A stretch of DNA of 64,000 bases from contig NZ_CP115463.1 in the NCBI RefSeq assembly GCF_027912495.1, positions 744,001 to 808,000 of the forward strand, in the 5' to 3' direction. Positions 52,223 to 61,273 of the stretch are shown piece after piece. Each line of letters begins with the position of its first letter. The first letter of the stretch is position 1. Origin of the DNA: Caulobacter sp. NIBR1757 (GTDB lineage: Bacteria; Pseudomonadota; Alphaproteobacteria; Caulobacterales; Caulobacteraceae). A program made the translations under genes and the position numbers. The notes under the pieces were generated by a model. That model was not told the DNA's origin and made no database searches. It saw nothing but the letters and a program-made list of their open reading frames with translations.

Positions 52223-52249
52223 CCTCCCTCCCCAATTCGGGGAGGGAGG
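52223..52249. repeat. Short perfect hairpin after the GDT1 gene
   Basis: CCTCCCTCCCC-AATTC-GGGGAGGGAGG has 11-base perfect arms and starts three bases after the stop codon. It has the tip sequence of the 26808 and 63938 repeats and may be a minimal or residual copy. Confidence 0.8.
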
Positions 52250-52276
52250 TCGCGCTCTCCTCACCGCCCATAGCAA

Positions 52277-52304
52277 AAGGCCCCGGAGTTTCCTCCGGGG
52301 CCTT
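52277..52304. terminator. Terminator between the GDT1 and OmpA genes
   Basis: The perfect 12-bp stem AAGGCCCCGGAG/CTCCGGGGCCTT has a GAAA/TTTC loop and TTTTGC on the minus-strand side, so it mainly serves the OmpA gene. Confidence 0.88.
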
Positions 52305-52333
52305 CGCTTAAGCGTTGTCGCTGGAGATCAGGA

Positions 52334-53389
52334 TCAGAAGTTGATCGAGATCGTCGAGCGGCGGTTCAGGGGTTCCTTCACCCCGTCGCCGGTGGCGACG
52401 GCGGGCTCGGCTTCACCCTTCCAGTCGACCGACAGCACACCGCTGTTCACACCCAGACCGACGAGGGCGTCAGCGACGGCCTTCGAGCGGCGTTGGGACA
52501 GGCCGACGTTGTACTTGGCCGAACCGGAGGTGTCGGCGTGACCGACAACCACGATGCGGGTGGCGTTACCGGCCTGGGCGTACTGGGCCGCTTCCGAAAC
52601 CACCGTCTGGGCTTCCGGCGTCAGGATCGATTGATCGAACGGGAAGTAGACGATGAACTCGCGCGCTTCGTACTGCGGAGGCGGCGGCGGGGGCGGCGGT
52701 TCCGGCGGGGGCGGAGGCGGCGGGGGCGGCGGGGGCTCAACCACCGGCGGCGGCGGGGGCGGCGGCGGGCCAGCGAAGCTGTACCGGATGCCGACCGTCA
52801 CCGACTGGTCGTTGAACTTGCCCGAGAGCGGACCAGCCGTGCCGGGGTTCTCGAACTCGAAGTCGTCGGTCTGGAAGTAGCGGTAGGTCAGATCGACGTT
52901 GATCTGGTCGGTCGCCTTGGCGGTGACGCCGGCGATGGCCTGCCAGGCCCAGACAGCGTCGCTGTCGTCGACGACGAGGAACGGCGGAACGGTCGCGTCG
53001 GCTTGCGCCCCGGCGATACCGGCGCCAACGCCGACGAACGGGCTGAGATCGCCATCCGGGATCAGGTCAACGATAACGTTGCCCATCAGCGACCAGACTT
53101 CGAAGTCGCCACCGGTGAAGAAGCCGCCAGCCGGGATTTCACCCGGACGATAGGCGCCTTCGAGTTCGACGCGCCAATGCGGCGACAGGCGGTAGCCGAG
53201 ACGGGCCGCGCCCATCCAGCTGTCGTCCGGATCCACGTTGATCGAACCCAGCGCGGAGTCGTAGTTGGTGTCGTCCGACCAGTGGTAGCCGAGGTCGACA
53301 GCGCCGTACCAACCGGAATCCTGCGCCGAGGCGCCGGACGCCACGAGCGTCGCAGCAAGAGCCGCACCCGCCAGAAGCTTGAGTTTCAT
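52334..53389 (-). CDS. OmpA-family outer-membrane protein with poly-Pro linker
   Basis: This 351-residue protein has a signal peptide (MKLKLLAGAALAATLVASGASA), an eight-strand barrel (residues about 24-210, WYGAVDLGYHWSDD to SVTVGIRYSFAG), a linker with three runs of 8-11 prolines, and an OmpA C-terminal domain that binds peptidoglycan (EFIVYFPFDQSILTPEAQTV, VVVGHADTSGSAKYNVGLSQ, RRSKAVADAL). It ties the outer membrane to the cell wall. The frame is open 11 codons upstream, but the signal peptide fixes the start. Confidence 0.95.
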   Translation of the reverse strand: MKLKLLAGAALAATLVASGASAQDSGWYGAVDLGYHWSDDTNYDSALGSINVDPDDSWMGAARLGYRLSPHWRVELEGAYRPGEIPAGGFFTGGDFEVWSLMGNVIVDLIPDGDLSPFVGVGAGIAGAQADATVPPFLVVDDSDAVWAWQAIAGVTAKATDQINVDLTYRYFQTDDFEFENPGTAGPLSGKFNDQSVTVGIRYSFAGPPPPPPPPVVEPPPPPPPPPPPEPPPPPPPPQYEAREFIVYFPFDQSILTPEAQTVVSEAAQYAQAGNATRIVVVGHADTSGSAKYNVGLSQRRSKAVADALVGLGVNSGVLSVDWKGEAEPAVATGDGVKEPLNRRSTISINF

Positions 53390-53553
53390 AGAAAGAGCCC
53401 TCTCTTGCCCACGATGCGACACGAGGTCGCTTCATTCCCAGTTATAGCAACGCCTTGCGCCGCGCAAAGTGCCCGCGAAGCCACACAGGCCTTCATTTTT
53501 CTGCCACGATCCCCTTTCGGGCGAATTAATCGGGCGGCGGTTGCGGATTTTGC

Positions 53554-55338
53554 TCAGCGCGCATCCCGCATTCGCCGCCGCCCGCCCAGTGATTCCGGGC
53601 GGTTGAGCTCCTTTCGGAACTCGTCCCGGCGTTCGTGGATGGAGGCGATGACCAGGCCCATCGGAATTCCGATATCGACCAAAGCAGCCTCGGAAAGCTG
53701 CAAAGAGGCCTCAATCGTCTCCGGAACGGCGTCCGTGGCGCCCAGATCGTAGAGTCGCTTGGCGTGGCGCGCGTCGCGAGCCCGGGCGACGATCGTCAGT
53801 TCGGGGCGCAGTTCGCGCGCCGTGGCGACCACGGCTTCGGCGCCTTCGGGGCTGTCCATGGTGATGATCAAGGCGCGGGCGGTATCCAGGCCACAGTGTT
53901 TGAGAAACTCAGCGCGGGAGGCGTCGCCGTAGAAAATCCGGGCGCCGGAGCGCCTGCCGCTCTCGACCAGGCGCGGATCCCGGTCGATTCCGACCCAGGG
54001 AATGTCGTGGCGGCCGAGCATGTCGCTGACCAGGCGGCCAACCCGGCCGTAACCGATCACCAGCACACCCGAATCGGCCCGCTCGTTGTCGGGTTCGACC
54101 GCGACCGATCCGGGGTCGGCCCCGGGGCGGCCGCCCAGCTTGGCGCCGAAGGTCGCCAGGAAGGGGATGCAGATCATCGACAGGGTCGAGGCGACCAGGA
54201 TGGTCTGGCCAGCGGTCTCGCCGACGACGCCGGCGTTCATGGCGCTGTCGAGGATGACGAAGGCGAACTCGCCCCCGGCCGCCAGCAGCAGCGCCGCCTC
54301 CAGCGCCGGCCTGGTCTTCAGGCCGAACAGCCTGGCCAGCCCGAAGACCACAGACCCGGTCAAGGCCATCAGGCCGAACGCCATGCCAAGGATCGGCAGC
54401 GGGTCGGCGATCAGCTTGGAGAGGTCGAGGCCGATGCCGATGGAGACGAAGAACAGGCCGAGCAGGAGGCCCTTGAACGGCTCGATCGTCCGCTCGACCT
54501 CGTGGCGGTATTCGGTCTCGGCCAGCAACAGGCCGGCGACGAAGGCCCCCAGCGCCATCGACAGGCCGGTCAGGGCGGCCAGCAGGCCGGCCCCGATGAC
54601 CACCAGAAGGCTGGCGGCCATGAACAGCTCCTCGCTCTTGGCCTTGGCCACCGAGCGCAGCATCGGCCGCAGCAGCACCCGGCCGATGACGAACAGGGCC
54701 AGGAGGCCGACAACCGCCGGGGCGAAGGCCAGAAGGTCCTTGAGCACAAAGGCGCTGTCGTCCCCCGAGGCGTTCTGGCGGCCGAGGACGGCGAGGGTGA
54801 TCAGGATCGGGGCGACCGCGAGGTCCTGGAACAGCAGCACCGCGAAGGTGGCGCGGCCGGCCTGGCTGTGCTGGCGTTTGCGCTCGGCCAGCAGCGGCAT
54901 GACCACGGCGGTGGAACTGAGCGCCAGGGCGGCGCCGATGGCGGCGGCTGCGATCGGGGGCTGTCCGAACAGCATGGCGGCGCCGGCGATGCCGGCCCCG
55001 GACAGGGCCACCTGCAGCCCGCCCATGCCGAAGACGTAGAGGCGCATCAGGCGCAGTCGCTCCCAGGAGAGCTCCAGGCCGATCATGAAGAGGAGGAAAA
55101 CGACGCCGAACTCGGCGAGCTGGGATATATCCTGCGGGTTCTCCACGGTGACCGCCGACAGCCAGGGAAACTGGTCGCTGAGGGCGCCGAGGCCAAACGG
55201 CCCCAGCACGATGCCCGCGCCCAGGAAGCCTAGGATCGGGCTGATGTTCCAGCGTCGGAACAGCGGCACCACGATCCCGGCCGTGGCCAGGAACAACACA
55301 ACATCCTTGTACTCGCCGGGAGAAACTTCCGCCGCCAT
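53554..55338 (-). CDS. Kef-type CPA2 cation:proton antiporter with TrkA-N domain
   Basis: The 594-residue protein has an N-terminal antiporter core of about 12 helices (VVPLFRRWNISPILGFLGAG, FGVVFLLFMIGLELSWERL, ALSSTAVVMPLLAER, LLLAETEYRHEVERTIEPFK) and a C-terminal Rossmann RCK/TrkA-N domain (VLVIGYGRVGRLVSDMLGRH, IDRDPRLVESGRR). It exchanges K+ or Na+ for protons, with NAD(H) or glutathione-type control through the RCK domain. No KefF/G partner is beside it. The ribosome site AAGGAGGTTGG precedes ATG 55338. Confidence 0.94.
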   Translation of the reverse strand: MAAEVSPGEYKDVVLFLATAGIVVPLFRRWNISPILGFLGAGIVLGPFGLGALSDQFPWLSAVTVENPQDISQLAEFGVVFLLFMIGLELSWERLRLMRLYVFGMGGLQVALSGAGIAGAAMLFGQPPIAAAAIGAALALSSTAVVMPLLAERKRQHSQAGRATFAVLLFQDLAVAPILITLAVLGRQNASGDDSAFVLKDLLAFAPAVVGLLALFVIGRVLLRPMLRSVAKAKSEELFMAASLLVVIGAGLLAALTGLSMALGAFVAGLLLAETEYRHEVERTIEPFKGLLLGLFFVSIGIGLDLSKLIADPLPILGMAFGLMALTGSVVFGLARLFGLKTRPALEAALLLAAGGEFAFVILDSAMNAGVVGETAGQTILVASTLSMICIPFLATFGAKLGGRPGADPGSVAVEPDNERADSGVLVIGYGRVGRLVSDMLGRHDIPWVGIDRDPRLVESGRRSGARIFYGDASRAEFLKHCGLDTARALIITMDSPEGAEAVVATARELRPELTIVARARDARHAKRLYDLGATDAVPETIEASLQLSEAALVDIGIPMGLVIASIHERRDEFRKELNRPESLGGRRRMRDAR

Positions 55339-55422
55339 CCAACCTCCTTGTTCGTGTGCGCCCAGTATGACCCGCGCGAGGGTTGTTGCGGAACCCCAAG
55401 AAGGGGAATAAGGCGCTGCGCC

Positions 55423-55812
55423 ATGTCGTTCCGCCGACAAATTCGCCGACCCATCGGCCTGCTGCCCGCTATCCTGGCGGTGCTGGCCCTGCTGACGCAG
55501 GTGCTGATGCCGGCCGTGGTCGCGGCGCAGGAAGCCAGTGGATCGCGAACGGTTGTGCTCTGCACCGTCGAGGGCGAGAAGATCGTCACCCTGCCGAACG
55601 ACAGCGCCCCCAAGCCCTTCGCGGGGTTCAAGTGCCATGACTGCGTCATCGCCGCGGTCACCGCCGTGGTCCCGCCGTCGGCCGAGGGCCTGCCGGTCCG
55701 CTACAGCGCCATCGTCCGCCACGAGCGGGCCCAGGCCTGGCGCGCGCCCGAGCCTGCCCGTCCGCCACCGCGTCCTCCCTCGCAAGGCCCTCCGACCGCT
55801 TTCGATCTCTGA
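55423..55812 (+). CDS. DUF2946-like small membrane-anchored protein
   Basis: This 129-residue protein has one N-terminal hydrophobic anchor or signal (IGLLPAILAVLALLTQVLMP) and a short periplasmic part with VVLCTVEGEKIVTLP and FKCHDCVIAA (a CHDC motif), then a Pro-rich tail. This matches the DUF2946 group, small proteins often next to copper receptor genes. It is the first gene of the copper cluster 55423-60885; the CxxC with a His could hold copper, which is inference. Confidence 0.75.
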   Translation: MSFRRQIRRPIGLLPAILAVLALLTQVLMPAVVAAQEASGSRTVVLCTVEGEKIVTLPNDSAPKPFAGFKCHDCVIAAVTAVVPPSAEGLPVRYSAIVRHERAQAWRAPEPARPPPRPPSQGPPTAFDL

Positions 55813-55873
55813 AGTCCCCACGCGGGCGCCGCCGCGCGCCCGACCCTTCACATCGAAACTCCAAGGTCGAACA

Positions 55874-57940
55874 ATGTCTTCCCAACTGGCGCCGTCGCGC
55901 GCCCTGCTGCTCGCCGGCGCCGCCATGGCCGCCGCCCTGTCCTCCGTCCCCGCCTTCGCCGCCGATGAGCCCGGCACGCTGGTCGACAGCGTCATCGTCA
56001 CCGCCCGGCCCGATCCGGAAGACCCCAAGGTGGTCGGCGACGCCCGCCAGAAGCTGTCGAAAACCCCCGGCGCGGTGTCGGTCATCTCACAGGAGTCCTT
56101 CGCCAGCCGCGAGGCCCTGGCGCTCGACGACATCCTGCGCGACGCGCCCGGCGTCTACGCCCAGAAGAAGTGGGGCGGCGACATCCGCATCTCCATCCGG
56201 GGCTCGGGCATCGGCAACGCCAACCACAACCGCGGCCTGCTGATCGCCCAGGACGGGGTGCCGCTGAACGAGGCCGACGGCTATGGCGACAGCCAGATCG
56301 CCGATCCTCTGACCACCCGTTATGTCGAGGTCTATCGCGGCGGCAACGCCCTGCGCTTCGGCGGCGCCCTGCTGGGCGGGGCCATCAACATGGTCACCCC
56401 GACCGGCAAGGACGCCGGCTTCGAAAACCAGGTCCGCGTCGACGGCGGCAGCTTCGGGCTGCTGCGCGAGAACGTCGCCGTGGCCCGCCAGTTCGGCGAC
56501 TGGGACGGCTATGCCGCTGTCACCAACCAGACCGGCCAGGGCTGGCGCTCGCAGAGCCAGCAGAACCTTCAGTTCGCTTCGCTCAACGTCGGCCGGAGCT
56601 TCGGCGAGGCGCGCGAGGTGCGGCTGATCATCAATGGCTCGAACATCAACCAGGAAATCCCCGGCGCGCTGACCGAGGCGCAGTTCGAGGCCAATCCCCG
56701 TCAGATCGCGGCCGGCAACTACAACCTCGACTACCAGCGCAATTCGCGCGGCCTGCGCGGTTCGCTGCGGACGACCTGGCGGCTGGGTGACGGCCTGCTG
56801 CTCGAGGGCGCGGTCTATGCGGTGTGGAAGGATCTCGACCACCCGATCTTCCAGGTCATCGACCAGCAGAGCCGCAACTACGGCCTGTTCACCCGCCTGA
56901 ACTGGGAGGGGCAGATCGGCGGTATGCGGGCCGACGCCTACGCCGGCCTGTGGCTGCGCAAGGGCGACCTGGACTCCAACTTCTATGCGAACCTCGGCAC
57001 GGCCCGGGGCGCGCCGCGCTCGCGCACCCTGCAGAACGCCGACGCGACGGACGTCTTCGCCGAGGGGCGGCTGTTCGTCACCGACAGCCTGGCCATCATC
57101 GCCGGGGCCACCTGGGGAACCGCCGGCCGCGACTACGAGAGCTTCGCGCTGCCGGGCGTCGGCGGGACCTTCAACCTGAAGGCCGGCAAGGACTATGAGT
57201 GGTTCGCGCCGCGCTTCGGCCTGCTCTGGGAAAGCGAGGACGGCACGCAGCTGTTCGCCAACATCACCAAGTCGGTCGAGCCGCCGAACTTCGGCTCGAT
57301 GTCGCCGACCAACACCGGCTTCGCACCCGTCGAGGCGCAGGAAGCCTGGACCGGCGAGGTCGGCGCCCGGGGCCGGGTCGGCGCCTTCACCTGGGACGTC
57401 ACCGCCTACCGCGCCCAGCTGGACGGCGAGATGCTGCAGTACACGGTCGCGCCGGGCATCCCGGCCTCGACCTTCAACGCCGACAAGACCATCCACCAGG
57501 GCGTCGAGGCGGCGGTCGACTGGCGGTTCGCGCCGGGCTGGCGTCTGCGCCAGACCTACACCTGGTCGGACTTCACCTTCGACGGCGACGTGCAGTACGG
57601 CGACAACCGCCTGCCCATCGCCCCGCAGCACTTTTACCGGGCCGAGCTGCGCTACGAGAATGCGGCCGGCTGGTTCCTGGCGCCGTCAGTCGAGTGGTCG
57701 GCCTCGGATATCTGGCTGGACTACAAGAACACCCGCAAGGCGCCCTCCTACGCCATCCTCAACCTCGGGGCCGGCTGGAAGGTCAATGACCGGCTGTCGC
57801 TGTTCGCGGACGCCCGCAACCTGACCGACGAGGCCTACGTCTCCAACGTCCAGGCGGCGACGACCTGGACGGCGGGTTCGGCGCTGCTGTGGCCGGGTGA
57901 CGGCCGCAGCCTGTTCGTCGGCGTCACCGCCTCGTTCTGA
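55874..57940 (+). CDS. TonB-dependent receptor 3, probable copper receptor
   Basis: This 688-residue receptor has a signal peptide (MSSQLAPSRALLLAGAAMAA...AFA), a TonB box (DSVIVTARP), a plug (TPGAVSVISQESFASREALA, DIRISIRGSG, FGGALLGGAINMVTPTG) and a barrel ending RSLFVGVTASF. The sequence itself looks like the general FecA/FhuA-type class; copper is inferred from the neighbours: DUF2946 upstream and PepSY, PCuAC, Sco and PCuAC downstream. The start at 55874 follows AAGGTCG. No Fur, Zur or copper box was seen by eye. Confidence 0.9.
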   Translation: MSSQLAPSRALLLAGAAMAAALSSVPAFAADEPGTLVDSVIVTARPDPEDPKVVGDARQKLSKTPGAVSVISQESFASREALALDDILRDAPGVYAQKKWGGDIRISIRGSGIGNANHNRGLLIAQDGVPLNEADGYGDSQIADPLTTRYVEVYRGGNALRFGGALLGGAINMVTPTGKDAGFENQVRVDGGSFGLLRENVAVARQFGDWDGYAAVTNQTGQGWRSQSQQNLQFASLNVGRSFGEAREVRLIINGSNINQEIPGALTEAQFEANPRQIAAGNYNLDYQRNSRGLRGSLRTTWRLGDGLLLEGAVYAVWKDLDHPIFQVIDQQSRNYGLFTRLNWEGQIGGMRADAYAGLWLRKGDLDSNFYANLGTARGAPRSRTLQNADATDVFAEGRLFVTDSLAIIAGATWGTAGRDYESFALPGVGGTFNLKAGKDYEWFAPRFGLLWESEDGTQLFANITKSVEPPNFGSMSPTNTGFAPVEAQEAWTGEVGARGRVGAFTWDVTAYRAQLDGEMLQYTVAPGIPASTFNADKTIHQGVEAAVDWRFAPGWRLRQTYTWSDFTFDGDVQYGDNRLPIAPQHFYRAELRYENAAGWFLAPSVEWSASDIWLDYKNTRKAPSYAILNLGAGWKVNDRLSLFADARNLTDEAYVSNVQAATTWTAGSALLWPGDGRSLFVGVTASF

Positions 57941-57988
57941 TCTCTCGAACCGGGGCGGCGGTTCGCCGTCGCCCCGTGGAGCGACCCC

Positions 57989-59365
57989 ATGACCACCCTC
58001 GACACCGACGCCGGCGGACCGCCGCCCGGCCTGATCTACCGGGCCTTCTGGCGCTGGCACTTCTACGCCGGGCTGCTGATCCTGCCGGTGCTGATGCTGA
58101 TGGCCCTGACCGGCGGCCTCTATCTCTTCCAGCCGGAACTCGACGGCCTCCTCTACCGCAAGCTGCTGACCACGCCGGAGCGGCCGATCGCCACCGCGCC
58201 GCAGGCCTGGGCCGACGCCGCCAAGGCAGCCGTTCCCGGCCGGGTGATGCAGCTGACGCCGCCGGCCCGCCCGGGGCTCTCGGCCCGGGTGATCGTCGAG
58301 CCGGACCCCGGCGGTGAGCGCCGGGCCGTCTATGTCGATCCGCACGACGCCCGCGTGCTGGGCGACATCGCCGACGGCGGGATCATGCATCTGGTCAAGC
58401 GGCTGCACAGCCTTGAGATCGCCGGGCCGGTCGCCAACATCGCCGTCGAGATCGCCGCCGGCTGGGCCATCGTGCTGGCCGCCACGGGCCTGTTCCTCTG
58501 GTGGCCGCGCGGCCGCAAGGGCGGGGTGGTCAGCGTGCGCGGCGCCCCGAAACAGCGGGTCTTCTGGCGAGACCTGCACGCCGTCACCGGCGTTTTCGCG
58601 GGCCTGGTTATCGTCTTCCTGGCGGTCACCGGCATGCCCTGGTCGGCGATCTGGGGCGATCAGGTCCGCAAGCTGACCAACGAAGCCGGCTGGGGCCGCC
58701 CCAAGGCGCCGGCCAGCGCCGCGGCCTGGAGCCATGGCCCGGACCACAAGCCGGCCGAGGGCGTGCCCTGGGCCCTGCAGGAGGGCGACATGCACGCCGG
58801 TCACCACGCCCCCCTCCACCTCGCGTCGGCCGGGCTGACGCTGGACGCCGCCGTGGCCAAGGTCGAGGCCAGCGGCCTTGGCCGGCCCTATGTGCTGTCG
58901 CCGCCGCGCGAGCCGGGAAAGGCCTGGTCGGCCGCCTACATGCCGGATCGGGTCGAGGCGACCAGAACTCTCTATCTCGACCCCGGCGACGGCAAGGTCC
59001 TGGCCGACATCGGCTATGACCGCTTCGGCCCCGCCGCCCAGGCCATCGAATGGGGCATCGCCGTTCACCAGGGCCAGCAGTTCGGCCTGATCAACAAGCT
59101 GGTCATGCTGGCCGGCTGCATCGCCATCTGGCTGCTGGCCATCTCGGGTATCGTCATGTGGTGGAAGCGCCGGCCGACCGGTCGCCTGGCGGCCCCGGCC
59201 CGCCCGACCGACGCCCGCGTCTACTGGGCCCTAAGCGCCGTCGTCGTTCCCCTGGCCCTCCTCTATCCGCTGGTCGGCGCCTCTCTGCTCGCCGTCCTTG
59301 CCCTCGACTTCATCGGCCGCGCCGCCGCCTCGGCGCTTCGCAAACATCGGGAGATTCAAGCATGA
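57989..59365 (+). CDS. PepSY-domain inner-membrane protein
   Basis: The 458-residue protein has four main helices in the PepSY-TM plan: WRWHFYAGLLILPVLMLMAL, then a periplasmic PepSY domain, ANIAVEIAAGWAIVLAATGL, DLHAVTGVFAGLVIVFLAVT, a second periplasmic part with HAGHHAPLHL, and LVMLAGCIAIWLLAISGIVM. Conserved His in the helices (RWHFYAG, RLHSLEIAG, WRDLHAVTG, IAVHQGQQFG) resemble haem- or metal-binding reductases linked to TonB receptors. It probably reduces or passes copper (or iron) after uptake. The next gene overlaps by four bases. Confidence 0.9.
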   Translation: MTTLDTDAGGPPPGLIYRAFWRWHFYAGLLILPVLMLMALTGGLYLFQPELDGLLYRKLLTTPERPIATAPQAWADAAKAAVPGRVMQLTPPARPGLSARVIVEPDPGGERRAVYVDPHDARVLGDIADGGIMHLVKRLHSLEIAGPVANIAVEIAAGWAIVLAATGLFLWWPRGRKGGVVSVRGAPKQRVFWRDLHAVTGVFAGLVIVFLAVTGMPWSAIWGDQVRKLTNEAGWGRPKAPASAAAWSHGPDHKPAEGVPWALQEGDMHAGHHAPLHLASAGLTLDAAVAKVEASGLGRPYVLSPPREPGKAWSAAYMPDRVEATRTLYLDPGDGKVLADIGYDRFGPAAQAIEWGIAVHQGQQFGLINKLVMLAGCIAIWLLAISGIVMWWKRRPTGRLAAPARPTDARVYWALSAVVVPLALLYPLVGASLLAVLALDFIGRAAASALRKHREIQA

Positions 59366-59820
59366 TCCGTCAGACCCTGCCCCTCATCGCCATCGCCGCC
59401 CTGGCCGCCTGTTCAGCCCCGGCCGGCCCCTCGAAGGTCACCGTCGCCGACCTCTGGTGCCGCGCCGCCCCGGTCGGGGCGCCGGCCGGCGGCTGTTACG
59501 TCACCCTGACCGCCTCGGCCAACGACCGCCTGGTGGCGGTCGAGACCACCGCCGCCGACCATGGCGAGATCCACACCATGGAGATGGACGGCGGCGTCAT
59601 GCGCATGCGCCCCCTGAAGGACGGTATCGACCTGCCGGCCGGCGAGGCCGTGGCCCTGAAGCCGGGCGGCATGCACCTGATGATCATCGCCCCCAAGGCC
59701 ACCCTGGCGGCGGGCGGCAGCGTGCCCCTGACCCTCAGGTTCGCCAAGGCCGAGCCCCTGACCCTGTCGGCGCCGATCCGCCAGGTCGGCGCGGCGATGG
59801 GCGGGATGGAGCATCACTGA
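59362..59820 (+). CDS. PCu(A)C copper chaperone lipoprotein
   Basis: This 152-residue protein has a lipobox (IAALAACSAPAG, Cys at about 17) and a PCuAC domain with the copper site spread as HGEIHTMEMDGGVMRMRPL and the later GGMHLMIIAP, the H(M)x10Mx21HxM pattern of the family. PCuAC proteins carry Cu(I) in the periplasm to cytochrome oxidase or to Sco. It overlaps the PepSY gene and the Sco gene, so all are translated as a unit. An extra His tail (MGGMEHH) ends the protein. Confidence 0.94.
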   Translation: MIRQTLPLIAIAALAACSAPAGPSKVTVADLWCRAAPVGAPAGGCYVTLTASANDRLVAVETTAADHGEIHTMEMDGGVMRMRPLKDGIDLPAGEAVALKPGGMHLMIIAPKATLAAGGSVPLTLRFAKAEPLTLSAPIRQVGAAMGGMEHH

Positions 59821-60404
59821 TGCGCCGGCGGATCCTCTGGCTGGCGGTCCTGGTCAGCTGGGTGGCGGTCGGCGGGCTTGCGCTCTACGTCACCAACAGC
59901 CCGCCCAAACTGCAGCCGGCCACCCTCGGCGGCCCCTTCGCCCTGACCGACATGACGGGCCGGCCGGTGACCGAGGCCTCGCTGCTCGGAAAGCCGACGG
60001 CGATCTTCTTCGGCTTCACCTACTGTCCCGAGGTCTGCCCGACGACACTGACCGAGCTGACGGCGGCGATGAAGGCGCTGGGCAAGGACGCCGACCGGCT
60101 CAATGTCGTCTTCGTCTCGGTCGATCCCGAGCGCGACACGCCCGAGCAGATGCGGCTGTACCTGAGCAACTTCGACCGGCGGATCGTGGGCTACACCGGC
60201 ACGCCCGAAGCGATCGCCAGGGCGGCCAAGGCCTATAGGGTCTACTACAAGAAGATCCCGACCGAGGGCGGCGACTACACGGTCGATCACTCCTCGGCGG
60301 TCTACCTGTTCGACCGCAAGGGCCGTTTCGTCGCGCCGATTGGCTATGGCGAACCTCACGCCCGGGTCGTAGAGGCTTTGCGAAATCTCGCCCGGACCGG
60401 CTGA
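59820..60404 (+). CDS. Sco1/SenC-type copper chaperone
   Basis: The 194-residue protein is anchored by one N-terminal helix (ILWLAVLVSWVAVGGLALYV) and has a thioredoxin fold with the copper Cys pair in FGFTYCPEVCPTTLTEL (CxxxC) and the third ligand His in VDHSSAVYLFDRKGRF. Sco proteins help build the CuA site of cytochrome c oxidase. The ATG overlaps the stop of the PCuAC gene. The order PCuAC-Sco-PCuAC fits a copper-delivery line to the oxidase. Confidence 0.95.
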   Translation: MRRRILWLAVLVSWVAVGGLALYVTNSPPKLQPATLGGPFALTDMTGRPVTEASLLGKPTAIFFGFTYCPEVCPTTLTELTAAMKALGKDADRLNVVFVSVDPERDTPEQMRLYLSNFDRRIVGYTGTPEAIARAAKAYRVYYKKIPTEGGDYTVDHSSAVYLFDRKGRFVAPIGYGEPHARVVEALRNLARTG

Positions 60405-60423
60405 CGCCGCAGGAGACTCAACC

Positions 60424-60885
60424 ATGATCCGCCGCACCCTGATCCTCGCCGCCGCCGCCTCCCTGCTGGCCACCGGCGCCTTTGCCGCCAAGGCCGGAGC
60501 CATCGATATCTCCGGCGCCTGGTCGCGCCCGGCCCCGGCCGGCGGCAACGGGGTCGGCTATGTGGTGCTGGCCAACGGCGGCAAGGCCGACCGGCTGGTT
60601 TCCGCCTCGACGCCGGTCGCCGGCCGGGTCGAGATCCACGAGAGCATGGTGATGGGCGGCAAGGCGATGATGCATCCCCGCCCGCGCGGCATCGACCTGC
60701 CGGCCGGCAAGACCGTCGCCCTCAAGCCCGAAAGCTACCACCTGATGCTGATCGGGCTGAAGAAGCCGCTGAAGGTCGGGGAGACGGTGGCGGTGACGCT
60801 GAAGTTCGAGAAGGCGGGATCGGTGACCGTGCCCTTCGACGTGCGGGCCGGCGGGCCGGCGCCGACGGCGATGAGCCACCACTAG
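60424..60885 (+). CDS. PCu(A)C copper chaperone, soluble
   Basis: This 153-residue second PCuAC protein has a cleavable signal (MIRRTLILAAAASLLATGAFA) rather than a lipobox, WSRPAPAGGNGVGYVVL, the copper residues in VEIHESMVMGGKAMMHP and SYHLMLIGLKKP, and a C-terminal MSHH. It differs enough from the first to be an old duplicate. It is the last gene of the copper cluster; copy 3 of the GTCTAGAC element follows 50 bases on. Confidence 0.94.
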   Translation: MIRRTLILAAAASLLATGAFAAKAGAIDISGAWSRPAPAGGNGVGYVVLANGGKADRLVSASTPVAGRVEIHESMVMGGKAMMHPRPRGIDLPAGKTVALKPESYHLMLIGLKKPLKVGETVAVTLKFEKAGSVTVPFDVRAGGPAPTAMSHH

Positions 60886-60935
60886 GGCCGGTCGATCTTC
60901 GGCTCCGGGCGAGTCTCCTTCCTGGCGGGCCTATC

Positions 60936-61194
60936 GAAGCGGCCCACTATTATACCGCGCTTCCCGGCGGCAAGGGCCGGCGCGGCGCTCTGGCCGTTGA
61001 AATCATTGGCGGAACTGTGCCCGGGCTGTTGGTCGAGGCGCGGCCGATGTGGGCCAGAGCGTAGTCGGACGGTAGGTCGCCTGTTGCCGGATGTGGGCCA
61101 GTTTGTGAGCGACGGACCCACATCGGCGGGTTTTGCGACGATCGTCGCAACGCCCGGCTCAACGAAGCCCAAAACGAATATGTCTAGACATATT
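60936..61194 (+). repeat. GTCTAGAC element, copy 3
   Basis: It starts GAAGCGGCCCACTATTATACC and ends at the perfect palindrome AATATGTCTAGACATATT (61177-61194). GTnGn words begin at 61049, 61061, 61072 and 61093 (offsets 0, 12, 23, 44). GATGTGGG at 61090-61097 pairs perfectly with CCCACATC (61117-61124) around a loop with TTTGTGAGCG, and an identical GATGTGGG at 61046-61053 could pair with the same arm. A further palindrome GCGACGATCGTCGC is at 61135-61148. It lies between the copper cluster and the MarR gene on the same strand. Confidence 0.88.
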
Positions 61195-61273
61195 CATCCG
61201 TTCGCGAACCCCCGGGCCGATGGATCGAATCCTTCGTTTTGACGAACGATGTCGTCCGGTCCAGCTTCGCCGC

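Noticed and set aside
52676..52770. G-rich tract on the plus strand (possible G-quadruplex)
   Set aside because: It is fully explained by the proline codons of the OmpA linker on the minus strand.
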